A stretch of DNA of 64,000 nt from Couchioplanes caeruleus (GTDB taxonomy: Bacteria > Actinomycetota > Actinomycetes > Mycobacteriales > Micromonosporaceae). The number at the start of each line of letters is the position of its first letter. Position 1 is the stretch's first letter. Of the stretch, positions 57,545 to 64,000 are shown in pieces. The stretch lies in assembly GCF_003751945.1 (NCBI RefSeq), contig NZ_RJKL01000001.1:6893501-6957500 (forward strand). The letters run 5' to 3'. A program made the position numbers and the translations under genes. Under the pieces are notes generated by a model. It was not told the DNA's origin and did no database searches. It worked only from the letters and a program-made list of their open reading frames with translations.

Positions 57545-58363
57545 TCATCCCACGAAGTCCTGGGTCACCCAGACGATGCCCTCGCCGTCGCGGACCACGC
57601 TCAGACCGATCCGGTCGAAGTTCTTGCTCAGCAGGTTCCTGCGGTGGCCGTCCTCCGGCGGAACCTCGGCGAGCATGTCGTCGGTGATGCGGTCGGCGGC
57701 CGCGACGATCGCCGCGTCGGTGCTGCCCGCGGAGCGGAACCCGATGTTCTCTCCCGCCGAGCTCCACCGCACGCCCTGCGCGCTGAAGCGGTCGCCGATG
57801 CCGCTTTCGCCCGGGCACTGGTGGTTCAGCTCGCAGCCGCCGGTCATCAGGCCGTTGTGGATCGCCGCCGCCTTCGAGAGCTGGGCGTCGAGCGACAGTG
57901 CCGGCAGCCCCTCGTCGCCGCGTGCGGCGTTGATGTGGGCGAGCACCCGGTCGAGGATCGTGCCGTCGGTGGCGGGCGGTTTCCCGGCGGCCGGCTTGGT
58001 GGCCGGCGGCGTGGTGCGGCGCTTGGTGGCCGTCGGCTTTTGCGGGGTGGCCCGCCTGGTCGCCGGCGTCGTCGCGGCGGCGATGGCCGGTGCGGTGGTC
58101 GGTGCGGCGCCGCCCGCCGTCGCCGAGGCCGCCGCGGTCGGGGTCGCGTCGCCGCCGGCGCCCTCGCCCAGCAGCAGGTCGGCGCCGGTGCCCGTACCGC
58201 CGGGGGCGGGCGGCTCGGTGACCAGCGGGGCGTCGGCGGAGGCCCGCTCGGCGGTCGTGCCGGAGTCGTCGCTGCGGAACCCGGCGACCGTGAACCCGAC
58301 CCCGATCACGACGGCGGTCGCACCCGCCGCGAGCGTGTACCGGAACTGCTGGGCTGCGGACAT
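57545..58363 (-). CDS. Membrane-anchored CAP-domain (SCP/PR1) protein
   Basis: A 272-residue protein with one N-terminal helix (about 8-28), a long Ala/Thr/Pro/Lys linker (about 35-135) and a CAP domain (about 138-272) with ILDRVLAHINAARGDEGLPA, the His in CELNHQC, SSAGENIGF and GHRRNLLSKNFDRIGLSVV. Bacterial CAP proteins are extracellular and of mostly unknown activity; some act in spores or cell wall. ATG 58363 is used; GTG 58381 and 58369 are also possible. Confidence 0.82.
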   Translation of the reverse strand: MSAAQQFRYTLAAGATAVVIGVGFTVAGFRSDDSGTTAERASADAPLVTEPPAPGGTGTGADLLLGEGAGGDATPTAAASATAGGAAPTTAPAIAAATTPATRRATPQKPTATKRRTTPPATKPAAGKPPATDGTILDRVLAHINAARGDEGLPALSLDAQLSKAAAIHNGLMTGGCELNHQCPGESGIGDRFSAQGVRWSSAGENIGFRSAGSTDAAIVAAADRITDDMLAEVPPEDGHRRNLLSKNFDRIGLSVVRDGEGIVWVTQDFVG

Positions 58364-58535
58364 CGTCACGGGCGGGGTCACCTCGGTCGCTCGGCGGGCG
58401 GCCGCGGCTCGGGCGCGGCTCGGCGGCCGCGGGCCGCGGCGCCCACCGACTATGGCCGTCGCCGCGGTGCCCGGGGCGCCACCTCAGGAGCCCTTAAGGA
58501 TCGACACACGAAGACATAAGATCCACGCCCGCCGG

Positions 58536-58847
58536 TCACGCGATCCAGGCCAGGAACCGCTCGTAGAGATCGGCCGGGGTCGGTGCGCCCTGGGCGGTCA
58601 GGTCCTCGACGGCGTCGTACATCGTCGAGACCATGTAGATCGCCAGGCCGGACGGAAAGCGGGCGTACTGCACGGCAAGCTGTTCCCGGGCGTTGGCGCA
58701 GGGCCAGGAGCGCTCGCACACCAGGCAGTCCCAGGACGGGCGGGCCGGCAGGTGGTCGGTCCGCGGGATCAGCACGCCGCCACCGGGACCCGTTGCGGTG
58801 TTCGACCGTAGTCCACCATCGCGCATCCCTTCCAGGGCACCCGTCAT
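58536..58847 (-). CDS. Small actinomycete protein with CxxxxxxC motif
   Basis: A 103-residue protein with a disordered start and the core SWDCLVCERSWPCANAREQL followed by helices (MYDAVEDLTAQGAPTPADLY, ERFLAWIA). Similar proteins are common in actinomycetes near DUF397/DUF5753 regulators (from memory), with unknown function; the Cys cluster may bind metal. Starts at 58826 or later are also possible. It is divergent from the regulator gene. Confidence 0.65.
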   Translation of the reverse strand: MTGALEGMRDGGLRSNTATGPGGGVLIPRTDHLPARPSWDCLVCERSWPCANAREQLAVQYARFPSGLAIYMVSTMYDAVEDLTAQGAPTPADLYERFLAWIA

Positions 58848-59015
58848 GTCACCGTCAGCGACGCGAGGGCTACACAGAGGAGGGTGCGTGACCTAATCTC
58901 AGGCATCAATGGATGAGTACGAGATTCCCGAAATCGAATTCCCACCGTCTCACTCCGGACGACCCGGTCGTCTCGTTCGATACAACTGCGAATTTTCCGA
59001 CAGAGGAGGCCTGCG

Positions 59016-59894
59016 GTGACCACCGAGACAGGCTCGACCGTCCCGAGACGCCAGGCCGGCCGGCTCATGAAACAGCTCCGGGAGCAGGCCGGGATATCCC
59101 TGATGGCCGCCGCCGAGGAACTGGAGTTCTCCCGCGCCCGGATGTACCGCATCGAGAACGGCGAGGTCTCGCTGCGCAAGCACGACGTGCTGGCCATGTG
59201 CTCCTTCTACGGCGCCAACGACCAGATCACCGAGGTCCTCGTCGGGCTGGCCCGCGAGTCCAAGGCCAAGGGCTGGTGGCACGCGTACGGCGACGTGGTG
59301 CCCGCCTGGTTCGAGCTCTACGTCGGCATGGAGACCGCCGCCGAGCGGCTGCGCCACTACGCGCCCGGCGTCATCCCGGGCCTGCTGCAGAACCGCGAGT
59401 ACGCCGAATGGCTCTTCCACCAGCGCGCCGGCCTGGACGAGGACGGCGTACGCAGCGCCGTCGCCGTCCGCCTGGAACGCCAGGAACTGCTGCGCCGGTT
59501 CAGCCCGCGCCCGCCCGTCCTCGACGTGATCATCGACGAGGGGGTGCTGCGCCGGTCCATCGCCGACACCCTGGGCATGCAGAAACAGCTCGCCCATCTG
59601 GTCAACATCTCGCAGCGTCCCGGCGTGAGCGTGCGCGTGCTCCCCTTCTCGGTCGGTCCGCACTGCGCGTCCAGCGCCGGTTCGTTCACCATTCTCGACT
59701 TTCCCACCCTCGGTGCCGCCGCACCGGAGCCGACGACGATCTACAGCGAGAATCTGACCGGCGCCCTCTATCTGGACAAGCCCCGCGAAGTGGAGACTTA
59801 TGGGGTCGTCTGGCGCGAGCTGGAAAGAGCCTCGCTCGACCGGCGAGCCTCCGACGACCTCATCGGCACGATCATCAAGGAGAGCGATGGCTGA
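59016..59894 (+). CDS. XRE-family regulator with DUF5753-type effector domain
   Basis: A 292-residue DNA-binding protein: helix-turn-helix in residues about 14-70 (LREQAGISLMAAAEELEFSR, MYRIENGEVSLRK) and a C-terminal DUF5753 domain (about 105-285, HYAPGVIPGLLQNREYAEWL, LPFSVGPHCASSAGSFTILD). GAGGAGG precedes the GTG. It overlaps the DUF397 gene by 8 bases. Such pairs are very common in streptomycetes and relatives (BldB/WhiJ-like systems), controlling development or antibiotic production. Confidence 0.9.
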   Translation: MTTETGSTVPRRQAGRLMKQLREQAGISLMAAAEELEFSRARMYRIENGEVSLRKHDVLAMCSFYGANDQITEVLVGLARESKAKGWWHAYGDVVPAWFELYVGMETAAERLRHYAPGVIPGLLQNREYAEWLFHQRAGLDEDGVRSAVAVRLERQELLRRFSPRPPVLDVIIDEGVLRRSIADTLGMQKQLAHLVNISQRPGVSVRVLPFSVGPHCASSAGSFTILDFPTLGAAAPEPTTIYSENLTGALYLDKPREVETYGVVWRELERASLDRRASDDLIGTIIKESDG

Positions 59895-60078
59895 CCTGAC
59901 CGGTGCCCGATGGCACAAGAGCACCCGCAGCGGCAGCAATGGGGGTGACTGCGTCGAGGTCGCGGACAATCTGCCCGGCATCGTCGCGGTCCGCGACAGC
60001 AAGGATCCGGACGGCCCCGCCCTCGTGTTCCCCCGCGACACCTGGCGCGCCTTCGTCGACTCCCTCAAGCACCGCTAG
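59887..60078 (+). CDS. DUF397 protein
   Basis: A 63-residue acidic protein with the family sequence WHKSTRSGSNGGDCVEVAD and VAVRDSKDPDGPALVFPRDT. DUF397 proteins are small partners of the XRE/DUF5753 regulators encoded upstream and probably antagonise them. Translationally coupled to the regulator gene (8-base overlap). The next 295 bases hold only repeats. Confidence 0.9.
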   Translation: MADLTGARWHKSTRSGSNGGDCVEVADNLPGIVAVRDSKDPDGPALVFPRDTWRAFVDSLKHR

Positions 60079-60260
60079 CCCACCGGCCGCCGCGGCCACG
60101 GCCCGGAAGCATCCGCCGTGGCCGTCGGCGCCGCCGCTTCCCACCCTTACGGCTTCCCGGCGCCAACCGTTTCTCCCGGCGCCGACCGTCTTGCCCGGCG
60201 CCCGTGGCTCTCGGGCCCCGCCACTCGCTTGTCGCTCTCCGCCTCCGGCGCTGCACCGTT

Positions 60261-60306
60261 CTTCCGGTGTCCGCCGCGTCCCTCTTCCGGTGTCCGCCGC
60301 GTCCCG
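60261..60306. repeat. 23-bp direct repeat in intergenic region
   Basis: CTTCCGGTGTCCGCCGCGTC recurs at 60261 and 60284, a period of 23 bases, in the 295-base stretch between DUF397 and the PemK-like gene. The same stretch has several CCCGGCGCC copies near 60146-60200. No gene is seen there. Confidence 0.6.
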
Positions 60307-60373
60307 CCGCACGCTGTCTTCCTGCGCTCGCCGCGGCTCGGCGTTCGCGGCTCGGGTCGCTACAGTGCCGGGC

Positions 60374-60853
60374 GTGAGCAGACTCCTCAAGGGCATCGCC
60401 GGAACGCTGCGCCGCGTGGCGGGCCGCCGCACCCCCGGGCCGCGGACCCCCGCCACCCCGGCCCGTCCGGTGCCCACCGCCCGGCGCGGCCGTTCCCTGG
60501 AGTACGCCCCGCACCTCGACGGCGACGCCGATCCCGGCGAGATCGTCTGGACCTGGGTCGACTACGAGGACGACGCCCGCCGAGGCAAGGACCGCCCGGT
60601 GCTGGTGGTGGGCCGCGACGGCCGTACCCTGCTCGGCCTCATGCTCTCCAGCCAGAGCGACCGCGACGGACAACGGCACTGGCTGGCGCTGGGCCCGGGA
60701 GACTGGGACCGGGAGTCCCGCCCTAGCTGGATCCGCCTCGACCGGGTGCTGGAGGTCGACGAGGACGGCATCCGCCGGGAGGGAGCGGTCCTCGACCGGC
60801 CCCGCTTCGAGCGCGTCGCCGCAACGCTGCGCCGGGACTATGGCTGGAGCTGA
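60374..60853 (+). CDS. PemK/MazF-family protein
   Basis: A 159-residue protein: a basic N-terminus (1-45), then a MazF/PemK-like barrel with GEIVWTWVDYEDDARRGKDR, VLVVGRDGRTLLGLMLSSQ and SRPSWIRLDRVLEVDEDGIR. MazF enzymes are mRNA endonucleases; here no antitoxin gene precedes it, so it may be a stand-alone member with another role. It begins at GTG 60374. Confidence 0.75.
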   Translation: MSRLLKGIAGTLRRVAGRRTPGPRTPATPARPVPTARRGRSLEYAPHLDGDADPGEIVWTWVDYEDDARRGKDRPVLVVGRDGRTLLGLMLSSQSDRDGQRHWLALGPGDWDRESRPSWIRLDRVLEVDEDGIRREGAVLDRPRFERVAATLRRDYGWS

Positions 60854-60911
60854 TCCGGCCCTGGCGGCCATACCGCGCGCGGTGTAGCCGCCGACCACTA
60901 CCGTGGAGGTC

Positions 60912-61586
60912 ATGAACTCGGACGTCATGGTGGGTTTCGGCGGCAAGCAGGCATGGCTGGCCGTCCGGGACGGCGAGCCCGCCGAGGTCCTCGCCGCCCT
61001 GGGCCTGCATGACCTGGGCGACGTGAGCTGGCGCGACGGGATCGACCTGGCCCATCTCACCGACGACCGCGTCGCGGTGACCCCGCCCCTGGCCGGTGCC
61101 CGCGGGGCGATCTGGGTGCTCGCCGCCGGCCGGTATCTGATGCGTCCCGGCACCCTCCTCGACCTCACCGACCTGTCCCGGCGCCTGCACACCGAGGTGC
61201 AGTTCTTCGCGACGCACCGGGCGACCGAGGCGCACCGGTGGCAGCGCGCCGACGATGGTGCCCTGGTGCGCGCCTTCGGCTATGTGGGGCAGACCGGGTC
61301 GGTCACCACCTGGTACGGCGACCCGGATCCGGCGGAACGTGCCGCGGGCCTGCCGCCGACCTTCCGGGCCGAGGGCGCTCCGCTCGACGAGGCGATGCTG
61401 AACTCGCTGGACGACGAGCTGACCCGCCTGTTGCGCGGCGAGGCCGTCGGCGGCAGCGCGGAGGGCTCGACCGTGCTGGTCTCCGAGCAGGACGTGCTGC
61501 GTGTCGCCGACGGCTGGAGCATCGACCCCACGACGCTCGACGGACGTGTGGCGCCGGGACCGCTGCGCGTCGGCGCCGCGGCCTGA
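60912..61586 (+). CDS. Hypothetical protein
   Basis: A 224-residue soluble protein, not recognised. It starts MNSDVMVGFGGKQAWLAVRD and contains GARGAIWVLAAGRYLMRPGT, LSRRLHTEVQFFATHRATEA and GALVRAFGYVGQTGSVTTWY, a pattern seen in actinomycete proteins of unknown function. GGAGGT lies three bases before the ATG; GTG 60903 is also in frame. It is 14 bases before the adenylate kinase-like gene, so probably the same transcript. Confidence 0.6.
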   Translation: MNSDVMVGFGGKQAWLAVRDGEPAEVLAALGLHDLGDVSWRDGIDLAHLTDDRVAVTPPLAGARGAIWVLAAGRYLMRPGTLLDLTDLSRRLHTEVQFFATHRATEAHRWQRADDGALVRAFGYVGQTGSVTTWYGDPDPAERAAGLPPTFRAEGAPLDEAMLNSLDDELTRLLRGEAVGGSAEGSTVLVSEQDVLRVADGWSIDPTTLDGRVAPGPLRVGAAA

Positions 61587-61600
61587 GAGAGGACGAAACC

Positions 61601-62269
61601 ATGCGCAAGTACGTGATCATGGGCGTGCAGGGCAGCGGAAAGGGCACGCAGAGCGCTCTTCTCGTGGCCGACCTGGATCTGGTCCACATCAGCGTGGGCG
61701 ACATCTTCCGCTGGCACGTGCAGCATCACACCAAGCTCGGCGCGCAGGTCCGACGCACGATGCACGCCGGCGAACTGGTCAGCGACGATCTGGTCGAATC
61801 CGTGGTGCGCGACCGGCTGGACAAGCACGACTGGAACTTCGGCTTCGTCATCGACGGCTTCCCGCGCAACGGCCGCCAGGCAGAGTTCTTCATGGAGAGC
61901 TACGACATCGACGGTGTGATCCACCTTGCCCTTCCGGACGACGAGGTGCGTCGCCGGGTGCTGAGCCGGCGCCTCTGCCCCGGCTGCGGCATGGACTACA
62001 ACCTGATCGCGGACCGCCCCGAGGTCGAGGGTCGCTGCGACATCTGCGGCACCGAGCTCGTGACCCGCGCGGACGACACGCCCGAGGCCCTGGCCGCGCG
62101 CCTGCGCGACTACCACGAGAAGACCCGGCCGGTGCTCGAGCTCTTCCGGCGCAAGGAGGTCGTGCACGACGTGGACGCCCGGCCGGCGCCGGAGGCGGTC
62201 CAGCAGGAGATCCGCCGGGTGCTGGACCTGCCGCCGTACCTGCCGAAGGCGGACGCCCTCGCCGCCTGA
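61601..62269 (+). CDS. Adenylate kinase-like nucleoside monophosphate kinase with zinc-type lid
   Basis: A 222-residue kinase with Walker A MGVQGSGKGTQSALL, the NMP-binding stretch VHISVGDIFRWHV and GFVIDGFPRNGRQAEFF, and a lid carrying four Cys (CPGCGMDYNLIA, then CDICGTEL) that should bind zinc. The main actinobacterial Adk lies in the ribosomal protein region and usually lacks these Cys, so this is likely a second enzyme. It neighbours PPK2, another nucleotide phosphorylating enzyme. The segment FFMESYDIDGVIHLALPDDE is normal for the family. Confidence 0.82.
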   Translation: MRKYVIMGVQGSGKGTQSALLVADLDLVHISVGDIFRWHVQHHTKLGAQVRRTMHAGELVSDDLVESVVRDRLDKHDWNFGFVIDGFPRNGRQAEFFMESYDIDGVIHLALPDDEVRRRVLSRRLCPGCGMDYNLIADRPEVEGRCDICGTELVTRADDTPEALAARLRDYHEKTRPVLELFRRKEVVHDVDARPAPEAVQQEIRRVLDLPPYLPKADALAA

Positions 62270-62290
62270 GCATCCCGGGGCCGACAGCGG

Positions 62291-62338
62291 GGTCGGCGTC
62301 TCGAGCCGGCAGCCCGGTCGGCGTCCCGGGTCGGCGTC
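62291..62338. repeat. Three GGTCGGCGTC copies between convergent genes
   Basis: GGTCGGCGTC occurs at 62291, 62316 and 62329 in the 94-base gap between the adenylate kinase-like gene and the convergent PPK2 gene. No clear terminator stem is seen. Probably simple sequence drift. Confidence 0.5.
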
Positions 62339-62363
62339 TCGTCTCGGCGGCCCGGTCGGTCGC

Positions 62364-63125
62364 TCAGTCGGCGGCGCGGACGTCGTAACCGCGCTCGGTG
62401 AGCTCCCGCTCGACGATGCGGCAGACCTCTTCGACGACGGCGACCCGGGCGTAGTGCTTGTCGTCGCCGGGGATGACGTGCCAACCGGCGCGGGGCTTGT
62501 CGGTCTTCGTCAGCATCTCGTCGACGGCGGCCTCGTAGTCGGCGCGACGTTCCCGGTTGCGCCAGTCCTCGTCGGTGAGCTTCCAGGCGCGCAGCGGATC
62601 CTGCGCCCGGCTGTGGAAGCGCCTGAGCTGCTCGGCGTCGGAGACGTGCATCCAGAACTTGATCAGCACCATGCCCTCGGCGGCGAGCGTGCGCTCGAAC
62701 TCGACGATCTCCTCGTAGGCCCGGGACCACTGCTCCTCGCTCGCGTACCCCTCGACCCGTTCCACCAGGACGCGCCCGTACCAGGACCGGTCGAGCACGG
62801 TCATGCCGCCCCAACCGGGCAGCACGCCCCAGAACCGTTGCAGGAAGTGATGCCGCTTCTCGTCGTAGGTGGGCGCGGCGAACTGCGAGACTCGGACGTG
62901 CCGGGGGTCGAGCGGAGCGACGAGCCGCTTGATGGCGCCGCCCTTGCCGGAGGCGTCCCAGCCCTCGAACACCACGCACAGCGGGGGCCCGATCTTGTGG
63001 TCACCGAGCTGGCCGCCGAGGAGCAGGCGCAGCCGCAGGAGGCGTTGCTGGGCCTGCTCCAGCCGGGCGGAGGCCTTCTTCCGGCCCAGGTCGACGGGTG
63101 GGGCGGCGGATCCGGGGCGACTCAT
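62364..63125 (-). CDS. ppk2: Polyphosphate kinase 2 family protein
   Basis: A 253-residue enzyme that uses polyphosphate to phosphorylate nucleotides (AMP, ADP or GDP depending on class). Walker A is FEGWDASGKGGAIKRL, the lid and Walker B region is VLDRSWYGRVLVERVEGYAS, and KFWMHVSDAEQLRRF and WHVIPGDDKHYAR follow. One PPK2 domain is present; the class cannot be fixed by eye. It is divergent from tyrS and convergent with the adenylate kinase-like gene. Confidence 0.9.
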   Translation of the reverse strand: MSRPGSAAPPVDLGRKKASARLEQAQQRLLRLRLLLGGQLGDHKIGPPLCVVFEGWDASGKGGAIKRLVAPLDPRHVRVSQFAAPTYDEKRHHFLQRFWGVLPGWGGMTVLDRSWYGRVLVERVEGYASEEQWSRAYEEIVEFERTLAAEGMVLIKFWMHVSDAEQLRRFHSRAQDPLRAWKLTDEDWRNRERRADYEAAVDEMLTKTDKPRAGWHVIPGDDKHYARVAVVEEVCRIVERELTERGYDVRAAD

Positions 63126-63214
63126 GCGTACAGCCTCGCACCGGGGTACGACGAAAGCATCCGGCAGCGAAACCCGGTGTCAGGCCGGCCACGCGATGCA
63201 GGACAATCGGCGGT

Positions 63215-64000
63215 GTGACTCTCGTTGACGACATGCAGTGGCGTGGCCTTATCCAGGACTCGACCGACCCCGACGAGCTGCGCAAGCACCTCGACGGCGG
63301 CTCCCTCACCTTCTATGTGGGGTTCGACCCGACCGCCGCCTCCCTGCACGTCGGCCACCTGATGCAGGTCGTCACCGCGCGTCGCCTCCAGCTCGCCGGG
63401 CACACGCCGCTGTTGCTGGTCGGCGGCGCCACCGGCCAGATCGGGGACCCGAGCGGCAAGTCCGCCGAGCGCGTGCTCAACGCCAGCGAGGTGACGGCGG
63501 GCTGGGTGCTGCGCATCCGGGAGCAACTCGCACCCTTCGTCAGCTACGAAGGCGCCAACGCCGCGGTTCCGGTCAACAACCTCGACTGGACCGGCGAGCT
63601 CTCCGTCATCGACTTCCTGCGCGACGTGGGCAAGCACTTCCCGGTCAACAAGATGCTCGCCCGCGACGTGGTGCGTAACCGGCTGGAGAGCGGCATCAGC
63701 TTCACCGAGTTCAGCTACCAGCTCCTACAGGCCAACGACTTCTACGAGCTGCACGTCCGGCATGGTTGTGGGCTGCAGTTCGGCGGCTCGGACCAGTGGG
63801 GCAACATCACCGCGGGCGTCGACTTCATCCGCCGCCGCGGCGCCGGTCCGGTGCAGGCGTTCACGACGCCCCTGGTGTTGAAGGCCGACGGCACCAAGTT
63901 CGGCAAGAGCGAGGGCGGGGCGGTCTGGCTCGATCCGGCCATGACCTCGCCGTACGCGTTCTACCAGTTCTGGGTCAACGCGGACGACCGAGACATCTCC
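63215..64000 (+). CDS. tyrS: Tyrosyl-tRNA synthetase, 3' end cut by window
   Basis: Class I synthetase charging tRNA-Tyr. The 262 visible codons start VTLVDDMQWRGLIQDSTD and show the HIGH-type LHVGHLMQ, the tyrosine pocket FGGSDQWGNITAG, and the KMSKS-type KFGKSEG; the frame is open to base 64000. The C-terminal S4-like anticodon domain lies beyond the window. GTG 63215 is chosen; ATG 63233 is a weaker option. Its place after the glycosylase fragment fits the known actinobacterial order. Confidence 0.95.
   Translation, partial: MTLVDDMQWRGLIQDSTDPDELRKHLDGGSLTFYVGFDPTAASLHVGHLMQVVTARRLQLAGHTPLLLVGGATGQIGDPSGKSAERVLNASEVTAGWVLRIREQLAPFVSYEGANAAVPVNNLDWTGELSVIDFLRDVGKHFPVNKMLARDVVRNRLESGISFTEFSYQLLQANDFYELHVRHGCGLQFGGSDQWGNITAGVDFIRRRGAGPVQAFTTPLVLKADGTKFGKSEGGAVWLDPAMTSPYAFYQFWVNADDRDIS

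Overview
The window is chromosomal DNA from a high-GC actinomycete. The codon use, the GTG starts and the gene families (paired DUF397 and DUF5753-type regulators, PemK-like protein, LuxR-type two-component pair) fit this. An 80-base spacer with an MSERSER-type mini-ORF between argB and argD suggests Micromonosporaceae (Actinoplanes/Micromonospora-like); that family placement is an inference. No rRNA, tRNA, CRISPR array, intact insertion sequence or prophage was seen.

Core backbone. Positions 1-5463 hold rpe (5' end cut by the window), a REC-GGDEF response regulator and an FMN-riboswitch-controlled riboflavin operon (ribD-ribE-ribBA-ribH). Positions 5460-7931 (minus strand) encode a polar amino acid ABC importer. 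Then come hisE-hisG, a small PH-like membrane protein, infC-rpmI-rplT (infC starts at ATC behind a long leader), a TrmH-family rRNA methyltransferase and pheS-pheT. After an accessory block, positions 28013-38406 hold the arginine operon argC-J-B-D-F-R, an unidentified gene, argG, then divergent dapE and argH. The window ends in a partial tyrS. The order infC-rpmI-rplT-methyltransferase-pheST-arg cluster-methyladenine glycosylase-tyrS is the one known from other actinobacteria such as Mycobacterium, so the stretches between these landmarks are best read as lineage-specific insertions.

Accessory block 1 (16.0-27.8 kb, mostly minus strand): SAM hydrolase-like protein, RibD-like deaminase, Tat-exported class A beta-lactamase-like protein, a four-gene ABC transporter/histidine kinase/response regulator unit, an APH-type kinase and a GH3 glycosidase. 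It ends in an unusual cassette: a protein made of two tandem Phd/YefM-like repeats behind an operator of four GTCGAC motifs at exact 10-bp phase, a three-helix membrane protein, and a convergent small RelE/ParE-like protein.

Accessory block 2 (38.4-57.5 kb) is rich in decay. It holds a frameshifted TPR-type regulator, a truncated GNAT, and a graspetide (ATP-grasp RiPP) locus whose precursor looks intact while its ligase has lost its centre and its methyltransferase is frameshifted and truncated. Intact genes follow: sulfite-exporter-family permease, GGDEF-EAL protein, histidine phosphatase, NAD(P)HX dehydratase, CBS protein and PhoD phosphatase. Then come a frameshifted GH92 mannosidase under a LacI-type operator, a broken methyltransferase, a GNAT fragment, and a complete 3-methyladenine glycosylase gene facing an inverted 5' fragment of a second copy.

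The last 6 kb carry a CAP-domain protein, a regulator/DUF397 pair, a PemK/MazF-family protein, an adenylate kinase-like enzyme with a zinc-type lid, a PPK2 polyphosphate kinase and tyrS. Several breaks are single-base changes beside C/G runs (response regulator, GH92, methyltransferase), so some may be sequencing errors rather than real mutations.
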